This document shows positions 18,339 to 28,526 of a DNA stretch of 64,000 nt, piece by piece. Made by a program: the position numbers and the translations under genes. Origin of the DNA: Paenibacillus endophyticus (lineage in GTDB: Bacteria; Bacillota; Bacilli; Paenibacillales; Paenibacillaceae); assembly GCF_014192395.1 (NCBI RefSeq), contig NZ_JACHXW010000025.1:1-64000 (forward strand). Reading direction: 5' to 3'. The notes beneath the pieces were generated by a model. That model worked only from the letters and a program-made list of their open reading frames with translations, was not told the DNA's origin and made no database searches. Every line of letters starts with the position of its first letter. The first letter of the stretch is position 1.

Positions 18339-21300
18339 TCAAATCAACACTTCATACGTTGCTAACTGGGTGAAATACAATCCCGCTTCCTTCACCTTAT
18401 ACCCGAACACATTCTCCCACTCCGTGGCATAAGCCAGAACTTGCAGTCTATAGAAATCAACAAACGACTGCAGCTTCTCCGCAGGCACGCTGTCCGTCTT
18501 GAAGTCTACGATAACCCAGCCGTCCTCTTCCTCGAACAGAAAGTCGATAACGCCCCGCACATAAGCAAACTCGATGAAATTTGATTCATATGAATCGGCA
18601 TCAGGATCCCGTATGCAAGCATGCTCCGCGCCTCCACTTAATAAACTGATTTCATCTACTGGCTTCCGCAACATCAGCGGCACCTCAAACAATCGGCGGC
18701 GAGCACGCAAGCTGCGCTGCCAGAGGTCACTATCTATCACATTCCGAACAATTCGGACAGCTTCGCCAAAATGCTGGGCGTCTAATTCTTCCTCTTCCGC
18801 TAATAAACTTACTGCATCCGCCAACTCGAAATCCGATAAGCCTTTTCCCATCATTTCCAGGGACCGATGAACCACACTCCCAAAGGCCATACCTTTGCCT
18901 TCCGAAGACCATTCTGGCTTATCGCCGATTGTTTTCGTTTGGCCAGTTACCGAAAGCAAAGCATAAGTCGGCGCACCGATCGCCTCCAGCTTCTGCTGCC
19001 GATTCTTCATCACAGATGTCAAATCCGGTCGCTCGTTCACCTCTGCCTTCTTCTCTGCTTCCATTACTGGAACATCTAGCTCACGCGCATCATTCATTCC
19101 GTCCATGAGCGGTGACCAAGGGCACTTCGCCGGTTGGTCCGGATAGAGACTGATAACCAACATCTGCTTAGGACGCGTCGCGGCGACATAGAGTAACCGA
19201 TCTTTCTCTGCGTTTGAGAAAGTACGTTCCAGCTCATTCATGATCTCCCAACCATAAGGTTGGGCCACTACTTCCTTTTTAAACTCGCCAACATCTCGGC
19301 TTATTGTAAAGTAGCCTGTCGCCGGTTCAGTAGTACGATCAATATGCTGCGTCGCATCATGATCGGACTCCCCGCAAGGGCAAGCTAAGAAAACGACTGG
19401 CGCTTCAAGCCCCTTCGCCTTATGCAGATTCATTATCCGAACAGCTTGGTTTCCGCCAGCATAGAGACTCGAAGTTTCCATCCCTCGATCTGTAAGCATT
19501 TCCTCAATGAATTGACAGAGTTCCGACCAACTCGAGCTCGCCGCTTGATTGCTATAGACTAGCTGCAGCATTCTAACCAACGTTCCCGCTCTCACAGAAC
19601 CCGCCGGAAGCGTCGATACATATGGCAGCACACCGAGATCTTCAATAATCCGACTGAACGCTGTGCTTGCGCTTAACATCCGGATCCAATCTGCGTATAA
19701 CCGCAGCTTTTCAAGCACGATAACGACCGGCTTCGCTTCATCGCTGCAAGTTGCAGGATCTGGGAGATCAAATAAAGAGAACCGGAAACCTTCCCTCTTG
19801 TAAGCCCATAACTGTCGGTCACTCAAGCCGAATAGCATACCTCGCATAACGGCGAGTAACGACGGTTTATCAGCGAAATCCTCAAGACAACGGACCAGCT
19901 GCCATAAAGCCAATAGCTCCTCGTAAACCGTCGTACTTCCAGAAGTATCCGCTGGGATGCCATACCAATCAAGCTGCTCTGCATATAGATGGATGAATTC
20001 TCTTGTTTTCGTCAGTATTAGAAAATCGCTTGGAACTGCATCCCGGGTTCCACCGTTGCCATTTGCGATCTGCAAGTTGCCGTCTTTGCACGCCCATGAG
20101 ACATAGCGCGCTATCTGGTCGGCATCTGTTTGTGCGACTACAACTTTACCTCCTGGCATTTTCGGGTAGTTGAGAACATAGATGCCATGTGTCGTTTTGT
20201 CCCCGCCTTTAGGATCAGGAGCATGTGTTTCCATCTTTACGAAGGCTGCCTGATGCTCCGTCTCTGAGGCTGGAAGCTTGCCCACAAACTGATCATTGAT
20301 AAAATCACCTATCGAACTCACTGAACGGAAATTGGATGTTAGCCTCAGAACCGCACCGCATTCCAGTATCCGCGCCTTCACTTCGTTATAAATAGAAATG
20401 TCCGCTCTGCGAAAACGATAAATCGACTGCTTCGGATCTCCGACCACGAACAAAGAACCAGGCCGAGGTGTAAGCCTCCGCCAATCCTTTTCGAAGCTAA
20501 TGTCTCCAGTACTGCCCGTAAGTAGAAACATCAGTTCTGCTTGAATGGGGTCCGTATCTTGAAATTCATCCACGAGCAGTCTCTGATATCGTTCGGAGAA
20601 ATATGTCCTTACTTCCTCATTCTCACGTACCAATTTGGTAGCTTCCATGAGTAAGTCTTGAAAGTTCAACTTTCCTGCAGCGTATCTGAGTTCCTGATAA
20701 TAAGCAAGTACAGGTTGTACAAAGCTTATCAGCTTGGGATACATGTATTCATGCCACTCACGAAGGAATGGAATCAGTACATTTATTTGCCAATCGGCAA
20801 ATTGCTTCTTCATTTCGCTAGCGTGCTCTTTGGAGTTCCACCTATTAAGCGTTACGTCTAGCTTACGATCGAACTCCTTCGCGATTTCGAGTATTCTCAT
20901 ATCATCCGATAAATCAATTAACCGCATCTTCTGGTTGGTTTGCCGAACAAGCTTCTGAACCGTATCCCAACCCTTCTCTGGTTCAACGATCGGAATATAA
21001 GGCGCTGCGGCATCAAGAAGAGGAAACAGCGTATCTCGAATCCGTTCGAAGTTAGGCCGCTCCCGCTCCATGCAAGGAAGCTCAACATCGGTGAATGAGG
21101 ACACACGGTCGTACACCCCACGAAGCGTGTTGACATCCACACGCAATGACAGTAATTCCTCGAACCTTTTTCGTGCTGCTTCATTCAATTCTGACATGTA
21201 CTCATCCCAGCAGATCGTACGCAATCGCTTGTCGTTCTCTTCGTCCAGCTCTTCAAAAGATGGATCCAGCCCTGCTTCGATAGGACGCTCGCGCAGCAAT

Positions 21301-21650
21301 GAGCCGCAGAATGAATGTATTGTACCTATAAATAGGAGGTCGAGGTTTCCCAGCGCCACAGACAAACGCTCCTGAGCGGAGAGACCATCCGCAGAGCAAA
21401 GGTATGCTTTTTCCAATGCGAGTCGGAACCGCTCCTTCATCTCATCCGCTGCTTTGTTCGTAAACGTTATAGCGGCGATATGGCCGACATTCACTCCTGA
21501 CTTAATCAACACGAGAAGCCTGCCGACCAAACTAGTCGTTTTACCCGATCCAGCCCCTGCCTCAACGAGCAATGTCGTATCTAAATCCGTAAGTATCCGT
21601 TTCCGATCGGCTTGATCAGCAGGCACTATTAACACATTCGATTCAACCAA
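18339..21650 (-). CDS. AddA-like UvrD/Rep helicase with C-terminal PD-(D/E)XK nuclease
   Basis: About 1103 residues. The SF1A motifs are AGAGSGKT (31-38), VDEFQDTDP, VGDPKQSIYRFRRAD, and NLHKAKGLEAPVVFLACP. The C-terminal nuclease shows D-x(n)-IVDFKTDS followed by QVLAYA. Layout and partner match AddA of AddAB helicase-nucleases. I place the start at TTG 21650: GGAGGTGGAG precedes it, it overlaps the upstream stop (TTGGTTGA), and the longer frame reads through the 3' end of the upstream gene. The pair is strongly diverged from housekeeping AddAB, and its partner lacks the Walker A expected of AddB. It is probably a dedicated DNA-end-processing enzyme in defence, inferred from context. Confidence 0.82.
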   Translation of the reverse strand: MVESNVLIVPADQADRKRILTDLDTTLLVEAGAGSGKTTSLVGRLLVLIKSGVNVGHIAAITFTNKAADEMKERFRLALEKAYLCSADGLSAQERLSVALGNLDLLFIGTIHSFCGSLLRERPIEAGLDPSFEELDEENDKRLRTICWDEYMSELNEAARKRFEELLSLRVDVNTLRGVYDRVSSFTDVELPCMERERPNFERIRDTLFPLLDAAAPYIPIVEPEKGWDTVQKLVRQTNQKMRLIDLSDDMRILEIAKEFDRKLDVTLNRWNSKEHASEMKKQFADWQINVLIPFLREWHEYMYPKLISFVQPVLAYYQELRYAAGKLNFQDLLMEATKLVRENEEVRTYFSERYQRLLVDEFQDTDPIQAELMFLLTGSTGDISFEKDWRRLTPRPGSLFVVGDPKQSIYRFRRADISIYNEVKARILECGAVLRLTSNFRSVSSIGDFINDQFVGKLPASETEHQAAFVKMETHAPDPKGGDKTTHGIYVLNYPKMPGGKVVVAQTDADQIARYVSWACKDGNLQIANGNGGTRDAVPSDFLILTKTREFIHLYAEQLDWYGIPADTSGSTTVYEELLALWQLVRCLEDFADKPSLLAVMRGMLFGLSDRQLWAYKREGFRFSLFDLPDPATCSDEAKPVVIVLEKLRLYADWIRMLSASTAFSRIIEDLGVLPYVSTLPAGSVRAGTLVRMLQLVYSNQAASSSWSELCQFIEEMLTDRGMETSSLYAGGNQAVRIMNLHKAKGLEAPVVFLACPCGESDHDATQHIDRTTEPATGYFTISRDVGEFKKEVVAQPYGWEIMNELERTFSNAEKDRLLYVAATRPKQMLVISLYPDQPAKCPWSPLMDGMNDARELDVPVMEAEKKAEVNERPDLTSVMKNRQQKLEAIGAPTYALLSVTGQTKTIGDKPEWSSEGKGMAFGSVVHRSLEMMGKGLSDFELADAVSLLAEEEELDAQHFGEAVRIVRNVIDSDLWQRSLRARRRLFEVPLMLRKPVDEISLLSGGAEHACIRDPDADSYESNFIEFAYVRGVIDFLFEEEDGWVIVDFKTDSVPAEKLQSFVDFYRLQVLAYATEWENVFGYKVKEAGLYFTQLATYEVLI

Positions 21651-24537
21651 ATCGCTCCACCTCCAGCAGTGTACGCAACAAATCCATATTGATAGACGAA
21701 TCCCGTTTGCCCGCCATCCACTCCGAATGCGATCCGCACACAGCTTGGTAATCGCACCATCGGCATGTATTCGCATTTTTAGCTGGGACAAAGATCCCAC
21801 GGTTCTGAGATTCTAGTAATTGTGAAACGATAGCAGACAGTTCCTCTCTCCTGTTCTGAGTACGTCGTACATACTCGCCTCGTCCGCGTTCTGTCGGGAA
21901 ATAATATTCCGCCTCGAGCACCTTTGCTTCGGGATCTATCCCCGTTTGGCGAAGCCACTGCTCTACAGCGACCGAATACAAAGCATGCTGCAGCTGTGTC
22001 CCCCCGCTGAAATACTCTGAAGGCTTGTATTTGTTTGTGCTGCCCGTTTTGTAATCTATAATTCGGTATTCATGAGGCCCGATCCGATCAACTCGGTCGA
22101 CGAAGCCTTTCAACTGAATACGAATACCGCCGGGCAATTCTATTTCCATCGGCTCCCCATCACTAGTTGACAGTTCTAATTCAAAGAAGCACGGTTGATC
22201 CGTTTTGCCAGCTTCATTGCGAAAGAAGATGTCCGCATCTCGTTGGATTTCTTCACATTCCTTGGCAAGTACATGCCTGTTAGGCGCCGGGATAGATAAT
22301 GTAGTTTCCCTGATCACCATATCCACAATTGCCATTAATCGGTCCCTGTCATGCTTGGCCGAAACCTTGCCGCACTCTGTAACATCTTCTATATACCTTC
22401 TAAAAATATCATGAAGCAAGGTACCTCGCTCACCAGCTTGCAACCAACGGGTACGATCGAGCGCCGCGACATTCTTCGCGCGAAGCTTCAAGACATAATG
22501 AAAATAGTATTGCAGTCCACAATTCGCATATTTCTCTAGCTGACTTGCGCTAATGGCACTCCAGCTACTATCTTCTAATTGTTTGGGGTATGAGGATTGA
22601 TCCCCGAGAAAACCATCATAAGCTGAAACTTTTTCATCCATTCGGAGCTCCTTAGCCCGATATCCTTGGGCAAGAGAGGGATACGTCTGAAGCATAGCCT
22701 GCCATCCATCCGCGCTTTTGCCGAATGTTCTCCGCAGCAACAAGCCTGCCCATAAATCGGTATTATTAAAAGGAGTGGATACTTCGCTTTCATGCATCAT
22801 ATCCATAACGCTGTAGGGCTCGCCTAATGAGTGCTCCAACGTTGCGAAGTCTAATGATGAATCTCCTGACTGCAATCGGAAGACCTGAAGCATCTCGAAT
22901 GCAGGACTCTGGCTTTTCTTATCCCCTGCGTCATAGGAAGAATAGCTTAGCCACACTTCGCCCCGAATTAGCGAGAGTCGAGACTCTCGTTCATTTCTTA
23001 TTTTTTGGGCACGTTGCTGAGTAGACACCAAATGCTCGGATAGCACCTTACGCTCTTTGTCCAGAAGTAGCGGCTCTTGTTTGGCGGATACGCTCCAGGT
23101 TCCCTGGTCCAAGCCTGCGATCCATGTACGTTCTCTCCCGCTCCATCCACCATTATGCAAGGAGCTGACATGAACTGCACCTGGCTTTGGAGTCGCCGAG
23201 ACGCGAATTCGGATTCCGCTTAACATCTCTCTAACGTATTTAAGAGCCAGATCCATTGGCATGCATTCACGAGGGCTCTCTGAGAATCGAATGACTAACT
23301 CCTGTAACGTGTTTCCTACATAAACATCGTCCTGAGACCGTCGAGGTGCATATTGCTTTATGAATTCAGACACCCACTCTAGAAGTCTAAGAACATCCCA
23401 GTCATCTCCCTCAGGCAGTCCCTCAAACAAAGTTGCCAAATAGCCGTACAAAACAGTACTTTGTTCTTGATCCTCAGCTCCTATTTCTTCTGGATGAACC
23501 AATGCAAGATACCGTTCCCTTCCCCAACCAATTGAGGATCTCTCCAAAATTCGAACCCATTCGCCCCGTGACCATCGTTCATCTGAAAACGACATATAGC
23601 CATGTCTCAGCATCTCTGAAATCCTCTTTACCGGATAGCCATCCTCAATCCAGTCAAGTATACCTGCTGCCGCTTTCCCTGCAGCGCAGAAGGCAATAGG
23701 CAAACCGTTCGAGTATGAGCAAGCTGCACCCATTTCTTCTGCATGCGCATGAATAACGGAGATATATCGCTCATAGTCGGATAAAATAATTTCCGTGTGA
23801 TCGAGTGCCTCTGGTTCAGATAGGATCCGCCGAATTCCTTCTCTAACTTCAGCTAGACTTCCGGTTGCGTGAAACATAGTGAATCTATTCTTCGAAAATC
23901 CTTCGCTTATATGAAATGGAGTTTCAGAATCAAGAAAGCATAAGCATTTGCCCGCCAACTTTTCCATCATCTGATGTTCCACCCGTGTCCAACCTGTCGG
24001 CGAAAGAGCCAGATAAATGGCACCATCCGTTCCATGCTTCAAATATTCGGACAACCCGCCAAAATCAATCTGGCCATGCTCTAGTAGATACGTTTCATAT
24101 CGGTTGAGCAATTGTTGCAAGTACATGCCTTTATCCGGATTAGTAAAATAATCCATCTTCATATCTTCCGAACAAATACCAGCCATCCGCATCTCTGATA
24201 TAGCATGGTATACTTTCTCCACAATACCGGGCTTCATCATAGAATGGGTAATGTAGCATTCCGAGGTTTCCTCGGCCAACTGCTTCATTAATAGTCGAAT
24301 AATCCAAACAGCCTGCCCCTCATCCAGCAAATGAATCTTCCTTTGAAACAGCTCCAACTTAGCTTTAGCCTCTATAATCCCACGAATGGTCTTTACTTCT
24401 ACGTTAAAAAGAGCGCCGTGACGATTGCAAATCAGCTCGAGCAATTGATGTCCCTGCGCATAGGAACTAACCAGTAACACTTTAGGAGTCAATCGTTCCT
24501 CGTTGATTTTCCGATACAACTGATCAATCAGATCCAT
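21643..24537 (-). CDS. AddB-like PD-(D/E)XK exonuclease with an iron-sulphur cysteine set
   Basis: 964 residues, shorter than typical AddB (about 1150-1200). The N-terminus (KVLLVSSYAQGHQLLELI) stands where AddB carries Walker A but lacks GxxGxGKT. The C-terminal nuclease has FVDRVDRIGPHEYRIIDYKTGSTN (D, D, K residues). One cysteine in YANCGLQYYF and three in CRWCDYQAVC recall the AddB iron-sulphur cluster that frames the nuclease. A perfect AAGGAGG lies seven bases before ATG. First gene of the AddAB-like operon, with O2 about 125 bp upstream. The lost ATPase motif suggests a structural or scanning role beside the AddA-like motor. Confidence 0.8.
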   Translation of the reverse strand: MDLIDQLYRKINEERLTPKVLLVSSYAQGHQLLELICNRHGALFNVEVKTIRGIIEAKAKLELFQRKIHLLDEGQAVWIIRLLMKQLAEETSECYITHSMMKPGIVEKVYHAISEMRMAGICSEDMKMDYFTNPDKGMYLQQLLNRYETYLLEHGQIDFGGLSEYLKHGTDGAIYLALSPTGWTRVEHQMMEKLAGKCLCFLDSETPFHISEGFSKNRFTMFHATGSLAEVREGIRRILSEPEALDHTEIILSDYERYISVIHAHAEEMGAACSYSNGLPIAFCAAGKAAAGILDWIEDGYPVKRISEMLRHGYMSFSDERWSRGEWVRILERSSIGWGRERYLALVHPEEIGAEDQEQSTVLYGYLATLFEGLPEGDDWDVLRLLEWVSEFIKQYAPRRSQDDVYVGNTLQELVIRFSESPRECMPMDLALKYVREMLSGIRIRVSATPKPGAVHVSSLHNGGWSGRERTWIAGLDQGTWSVSAKQEPLLLDKERKVLSEHLVSTQQRAQKIRNERESRLSLIRGEVWLSYSSYDAGDKKSQSPAFEMLQVFRLQSGDSSLDFATLEHSLGEPYSVMDMMHESEVSTPFNNTDLWAGLLLRRTFGKSADGWQAMLQTYPSLAQGYRAKELRMDEKVSAYDGFLGDQSSYPKQLEDSSWSAISASQLEKYANCGLQYYFHYVLKLRAKNVAALDRTRWLQAGERGTLLHDIFRRYIEDVTECGKVSAKHDRDRLMAIVDMVIRETTLSIPAPNRHVLAKECEEIQRDADIFFRNEAGKTDQPCFFELELSTSDGEPMEIELPGGIRIQLKGFVDRVDRIGPHEYRIIDYKTGSTNKYKPSEYFSGGTQLQHALYSVAVEQWLRQTGIDPEAKVLEAEYYFPTERGRGEYVRRTQNRREELSAIVSQLLESQNRGIFVPAKNANTCRWCDYQAVCGSHSEWMAGKRDSSINMDLLRTLLEVERFG

Positions 24538-24659
24538 TTCGAAGCCTCCTTAGTGTGATTCAATATACCTATATTCGTTGAGATATACCTCCTTTCCCCC
24601 CATAAATCGGTAATATTAGAAGTACTATTATTCCATTCTAAAACTTCAGGTAGACAGCT

Positions 24660-24682
24660 GTTTGTCAGCGAATGCATGTTCT
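24660..24682 (-). promoter_or_regulatory. SOS-like operator O2 upstream of the AddAB-like operon
   Basis: On the minus strand AGAAC-ATGC-ATTCG is followed directly by CTGACAAAC. It matches O1 at about 20 of 23 bases although the flanks differ. The hexamer TAGAAT begins 22 bases after CTGACA, exactly the distance found at O1. Confidence 0.55.
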
Positions 24683-24741
24683 GAATAATAAAATAAGGAA
24701 AAACTATCTACAATATAGGAATAGCACCCTCCTCTTAACAA

Positions 24742-24772
24742 AAGAAAAAGCCCTTCCTTAGCTAAGGAGGGC
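24742..24772 (-). terminator. Rho-independent terminator after the ABC exporter operon
   Basis: GCCCTCCTTA pairs with TAAGGAAGGGC on the minus strand and is followed by TTTTTCTTTTG, 34 bases past the exporter stop. It also marks the edge of the defence island. Confidence 0.88.
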
Positions 24773-24805
24773 AACATTCCGAAAAGCGACCTATTTTTTC
24801 ATTCA

Positions 24806-26515
24806 TTAATGCTGCGCCATAAGCAGCTGCTGATAGACTCTGCCTTCAGCCAGCAGCTCCTGATGCGTGCCCGACTCCGCCAAGGCTCCTTGATCCATGA
24901 CGAAAATCACGTCCGCATTCTCAATCGTAGACAGCCGGTGCGCGATCATGATCGTCGTCAATCCTTCGCGCCTCGCTTCAAGCGCCCCAAGCAGCAGCCG
25001 CTCCGTCTCCAGATCAAGCGCGGAGGTGGCTTCGTCCAGCACCAATATTTCGGGATTGTTGACAATCGCCCGCGCAATGGCAATGCGCTGACGCTGCCCT
25101 CCGGACAGCTTGATGCCCCGCTCTCCGACGTTGGTGGCATAACCCTCCGGAAGCCCAAGTATGAAATCATGTATCTGCGCAATGCGGCAAGCCTCTTCCA
25201 TATCCGCTTCCGATACGCCGTCTCTGCCGAGCATTACATTTTCCCTGATCGTATCCGAGAACATATACGGATCTTGAAACACGATCGATACCCGCTGCGC
25301 CCATTCATCGCGATTGTAAGCACTCGCATCCTTTTCGTTGAGCTTAAAATGTCCTAGCGACACATCGAAGAATCGCACCAGCAGCTGTGCAACGGTCGAC
25401 TTGCCCCCGCCGCTCGTGCCTACGAACGCGATCTTTTGCCCAATCGGAAGCTCCGCCGTGAAGCCTCGAATAACCTCTGGAAGCTCGGGGGAATAACGGA
25501 AGCCGACCTGCTCGAACGATAGTTGATCGATCTTCCCTTGCATGCGGCTCTTCCCAGGATCAGCTTGCTCCAGCTCCAGAATCCGCTGCACGCGATCTAC
25601 GTTCGCAAGCTGAGACGACATACCCATAACGAATTGGAAAATATTATAGAATGCATCTGCCATTTGGGTCGAGAACTGGAACAAAATGACGAACGTTCCG
25701 ATCGACATCTGTTCATTAATAAGCTGCATGCCGCAATAACCGAGCACCACAATGCCAATTCCCCATTTCATCGGATCGCTGTACCGGATTTGACGGTTCA
25801 CCAGCTTGCCCTCGGCCATGACTTGATCAAAATATTCGGCGAACATTTTGTTGTACAGCTTCGACTCCCATTTCAACCGGTGGTATGCGACAACCTCGCG
25901 CGTTGATGCTACCCCCTCCTCGATCTGAATGAGCAGCGCCGTTCGCTTCTCGGCTACTTGTTTCGCCTGTGCCTTCAGCTTTGGCGTGAAATAATAACCA
26001 ATCAGCACATAGATCGCGCATAATCCCACAATGAGCAGCAGCAGCGTGGGACTGGCAAGCCCGATAATAACCATTAGAATGCAAAGATTCAATATCTCCT
26101 GCATGCCGCGCGGAATTTGCCAGCCCATTACACTCGCAGATATGAATAGATCCTGCGTGAAGGAATAGACGTATTTGCCCGTGCGCTCCTGCTGGAACCG
26201 CTCGATCGGAACGCCTTCGAGACGTTTGAGCATGCGGGAGAGCAGCGAGCGGCTGACTGCGAATTCATTGCGGACGAGGCTGCGGCTTGTCATCGTAAAC
26301 ATGAGCGAATAAATAAGTCCCGCCGCTGCGAATACGCCGATTACGATCGGCAGCAGCTCATACCGCCCTTTCGTAAATACGTCATCGATTAATATTTTTT
26401 GCACATAAACGAGCGTATAGTTGGATACCGACTCTAGAGCCAGGTAGAGCAGCACCATCAAATACGTACCCTTTAACATAACCGAGTTCGACCAAAAGAT
26501 TTTAAGATACTTCAT
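24806..26515 (-). CDS. ABC exporter, fused permease-ATPase (second half)
   Basis: 569 residues: six predicted membrane helices (about 15-300) followed by a nucleotide-binding domain with FVGTSGGGKST, signature LSGGQRQRIAIARAI, Walker B ILVLDEATSALD and the H-loop AHRLS. Exports an unknown substrate, probably as a heterodimer with the upstream exporter. Start at the internal ATG (MKYLKIFW) because GGGAG lies eight bases before it; the longer frame only reads back into the upstream gene. It overlaps the upstream stop by 14 bp. The membrane half contains VPIERFQQERTGKYVYSF, typical of multidrug or lipid-type exporters. Confidence 0.9.
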   Translation of the reverse strand: MKYLKIFWSNSVMLKGTYLMVLLYLALESVSNYTLVYVQKILIDDVFTKGRYELLPIVIGVFAAAGLIYSLMFTMTSRSLVRNEFAVSRSLLSRMLKRLEGVPIERFQQERTGKYVYSFTQDLFISASVMGWQIPRGMQEILNLCILMVIIGLASPTLLLLIVGLCAIYVLIGYYFTPKLKAQAKQVAEKRTALLIQIEEGVASTREVVAYHRLKWESKLYNKMFAEYFDQVMAEGKLVNRQIRYSDPMKWGIGIVVLGYCGMQLINEQMSIGTFVILFQFSTQMADAFYNIFQFVMGMSSQLANVDRVQRILELEQADPGKSRMQGKIDQLSFEQVGFRYSPELPEVIRGFTAELPIGQKIAFVGTSGGGKSTVAQLLVRFFDVSLGHFKLNEKDASAYNRDEWAQRVSIVFQDPYMFSDTIRENVMLGRDGVSEADMEEACRIAQIHDFILGLPEGYATNVGERGIKLSGGQRQRIAIARAIVNNPEILVLDEATSALDLETERLLLGALEARREGLTTIMIAHRLSTIENADVIFVMDQGALAESGTHQELLAEGRVYQQLLMAQH

Positions 26516-28364
26516 GCACCGCTCTCCCTTCCGTCGCTTCCAACTGCCCCATTTCAAGCTCATATAGCAAGCCTTGGCGTGCAATGAGCTCCTCATAGCT
26601 GCCAGCCTCGGCCACTCGACCCTTATGAATGACCACGATGCGGTCAAAATGCTTCACCGTAGACAGCCGATGCGCGATCGCAATCGTCGTTCGACCCTTG
26701 AGCATCTCGTCAAGAGCGCGCTGCACCTCATATTCACTCACGTTGTCCAGCGAGGAGGTCGCTTCATCGAGCAGCACAATGGCCGGCTGCTTCACGAACA
26801 TGCGCGCAATCGCTATACGCTGCTTTTGTCCGCCGGACAGCTTCATGCCGCGCTCTCCGACAAGTGTATCGTATCCCTCAGGCAGCTGCATGATAAAGTC
26901 ATGCGCATAAGCAGCCTTCGCTGCCGCGACAACCTCCTCATCGCTCGCCTCAGGTTTGCCGAAACGGATATTCTCCTTGACCGATGACCCGAACAGGTAC
27001 GTTTCTTGGAACACGTAGCCGATCGATTCGCGCAGGCGCTCCAGCGTCAATTGTCTAATCGGCACGCCGTCAAGCTTAATGACGCCTGATGTTGGATCGT
27101 AGAATCGCCCGATCATTTTGAACATCGTCGTCTTGCCGTTACCGCTTGCGCCTACGAAAGCAACCTTCTCACCGGGATGGATCGTGAGCGAGAAGCCGTT
27201 AATAACGGGAGGCTGCTCCGGATATTGAAAACAAATATCCTCGAACACAAGGCCGCCGCGCACCTCAGCGAGCGTAACCGGATCAGCCGGGTCATCAATA
27301 TCGATCTGCTTGTGCATGAATCGGAACAAAGGAATCGTCTGATGAATAATAAGCTTCTGCTCGGTAAGCTGGGTGACGAGCAGCGTGAGGCGGAACATCG
27401 TCGTCATGTACAGGAGCGTGAAGGCGATGAATCCCCCTAACGTAATCCATTGATTCTGTACTGAATAGTAGCCGGCGATGAACAGGGCGATTGCTCCCAA
27501 ATAAAACGTGAACCGCCGGAAGCTTCCCCGTCCAAAGCTAAACGTTGCTGCCAGGAGATAATCACGCGACCAGTTCTTGTGCTTGCCAAGCGTCCGCTCA
27601 TGGTACCAAGGCTGCGAGCCAAACGCACGGAACTCACGCAAGCCGGAAATACTCTCATACACGGCTTGGTTATAGTCAATGCGGCCTTGGCCGGACTGCC
27701 TCCCATACAGAGCTGCCTTCCTCTCGAAATACGGACCGAATAAATAATAAAGGCCGAATGTCGGCAGCATGATGAGGCATAACCAGCCGCTAATGCTGAA
27801 CAGGAGCACAATGGCTACCATAATAAACAAGAGGTTGTCGATGACGCTCGGCAGGACGTTTCGGTATATTTTCTGAACGGAAGCCACCTCGGAGTTGAAC
27901 ATGGACAGCGTTTCACCTGCCGGATGCTGTTCATAATGCGCGAAGCCAAGCCGCCGCAAATGCTTGAAAATCGCTGTCTGCATATCGCGAGAAGCAAGCT
28001 CGCCAATCGTCCGCTGCAGCAGGTTGCGATAATTTTTGGCGACGAGCATCAGTAAATTAACGGCTGTAAGCGCCGCCAATATGATCAAAAACAACGACTT
28101 ATCCTTATTTGGAACGACATGGTCAATCATGTATTGAATCATTTTGGGCGTTAGTGTCTCACCTGCGACCGCCATCGTGCCGCACGCGGCAAGCGCTGCG
28201 ATTTGCTTCTTGTAGGGCAGCAGAAAACGCAGCGCCCATACGTAAGAACGCCCGGACTCGTCAAGCTCCGCCTTTTGTTTTTGCTTATCCTGCTGTTTCC
28301 GCGTTCGGTTGCTACGCTCGTTCGCTTGCCGCGCTGCCTCCGATTGCTTTTCAGTTTTTGGCAT
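26502..28364 (-). CDS. ABC exporter, fused permease-ATPase (first half)
   Basis: About 620 residues with a charged cytoplasmic N-terminus (lysine, glutamate and glutamine rich, about 1-45), six predicted membrane helices, and an ATPase domain with FVGASGNGKTT, LSGGQKQRIAIARMF, IVLLDEATSSLD and AHRLS. Start at the second ATG (MPKTEKQ), which has GGGGGG six bases upstream. Forms an operon with the following exporter half. Substrate unknown; BmrCD/LmrCD-like heterodimeric drug exporters have this gene arrangement. Confidence 0.88.
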   Translation of the reverse strand: MPKTEKQSEAARQANERSNRTRKQQDKQKQKAELDESGRSYVWALRFLLPYKKQIAALAACGTMAVAGETLTPKMIQYMIDHVVPNKDKSLFLIILAALTAVNLLMLVAKNYRNLLQRTIGELASRDMQTAIFKHLRRLGFAHYEQHPAGETLSMFNSEVASVQKIYRNVLPSVIDNLLFIMVAIVLLFSISGWLCLIMLPTFGLYYLFGPYFERKAALYGRQSGQGRIDYNQAVYESISGLREFRAFGSQPWYHERTLGKHKNWSRDYLLAATFSFGRGSFRRFTFYLGAIALFIAGYYSVQNQWITLGGFIAFTLLYMTTMFRLTLLVTQLTEQKLIIHQTIPLFRFMHKQIDIDDPADPVTLAEVRGGLVFEDICFQYPEQPPVINGFSLTIHPGEKVAFVGASGNGKTTMFKMIGRFYDPTSGVIKLDGVPIRQLTLERLRESIGYVFQETYLFGSSVKENIRFGKPEASDEEVVAAAKAAYAHDFIMQLPEGYDTLVGERGMKLSGGQKQRIAIARMFVKQPAIVLLDEATSSLDNVSEYEVQRALDEMLKGRTTIAIAHRLSTVKHFDRIVVIHKGRVAEAGSYEELIARQGLLYELEMGQLEATEGRAVHEVS

Positions 28365-28526
28365 CGATATCCCCCCTAGGTTATTGCTCAAAAAACACTA
28401 TGCCGCATCCTAATTTCTGTAAGCCAGCTACCAATCATAATTCCGCCCGCCCTTCTTTGTCAATGCATAAATTGCTTATAATTGTTCTCTACCCCTGCTC
28501 TGCGGAATCTGACCGATGAACGAGCA

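Noticed and set aside
18151..18342. 63-codon frame between the AddA-like and WYL genes
   Set aside because: It covers the terminator and operator O3 and lacks a ribosome-binding site.
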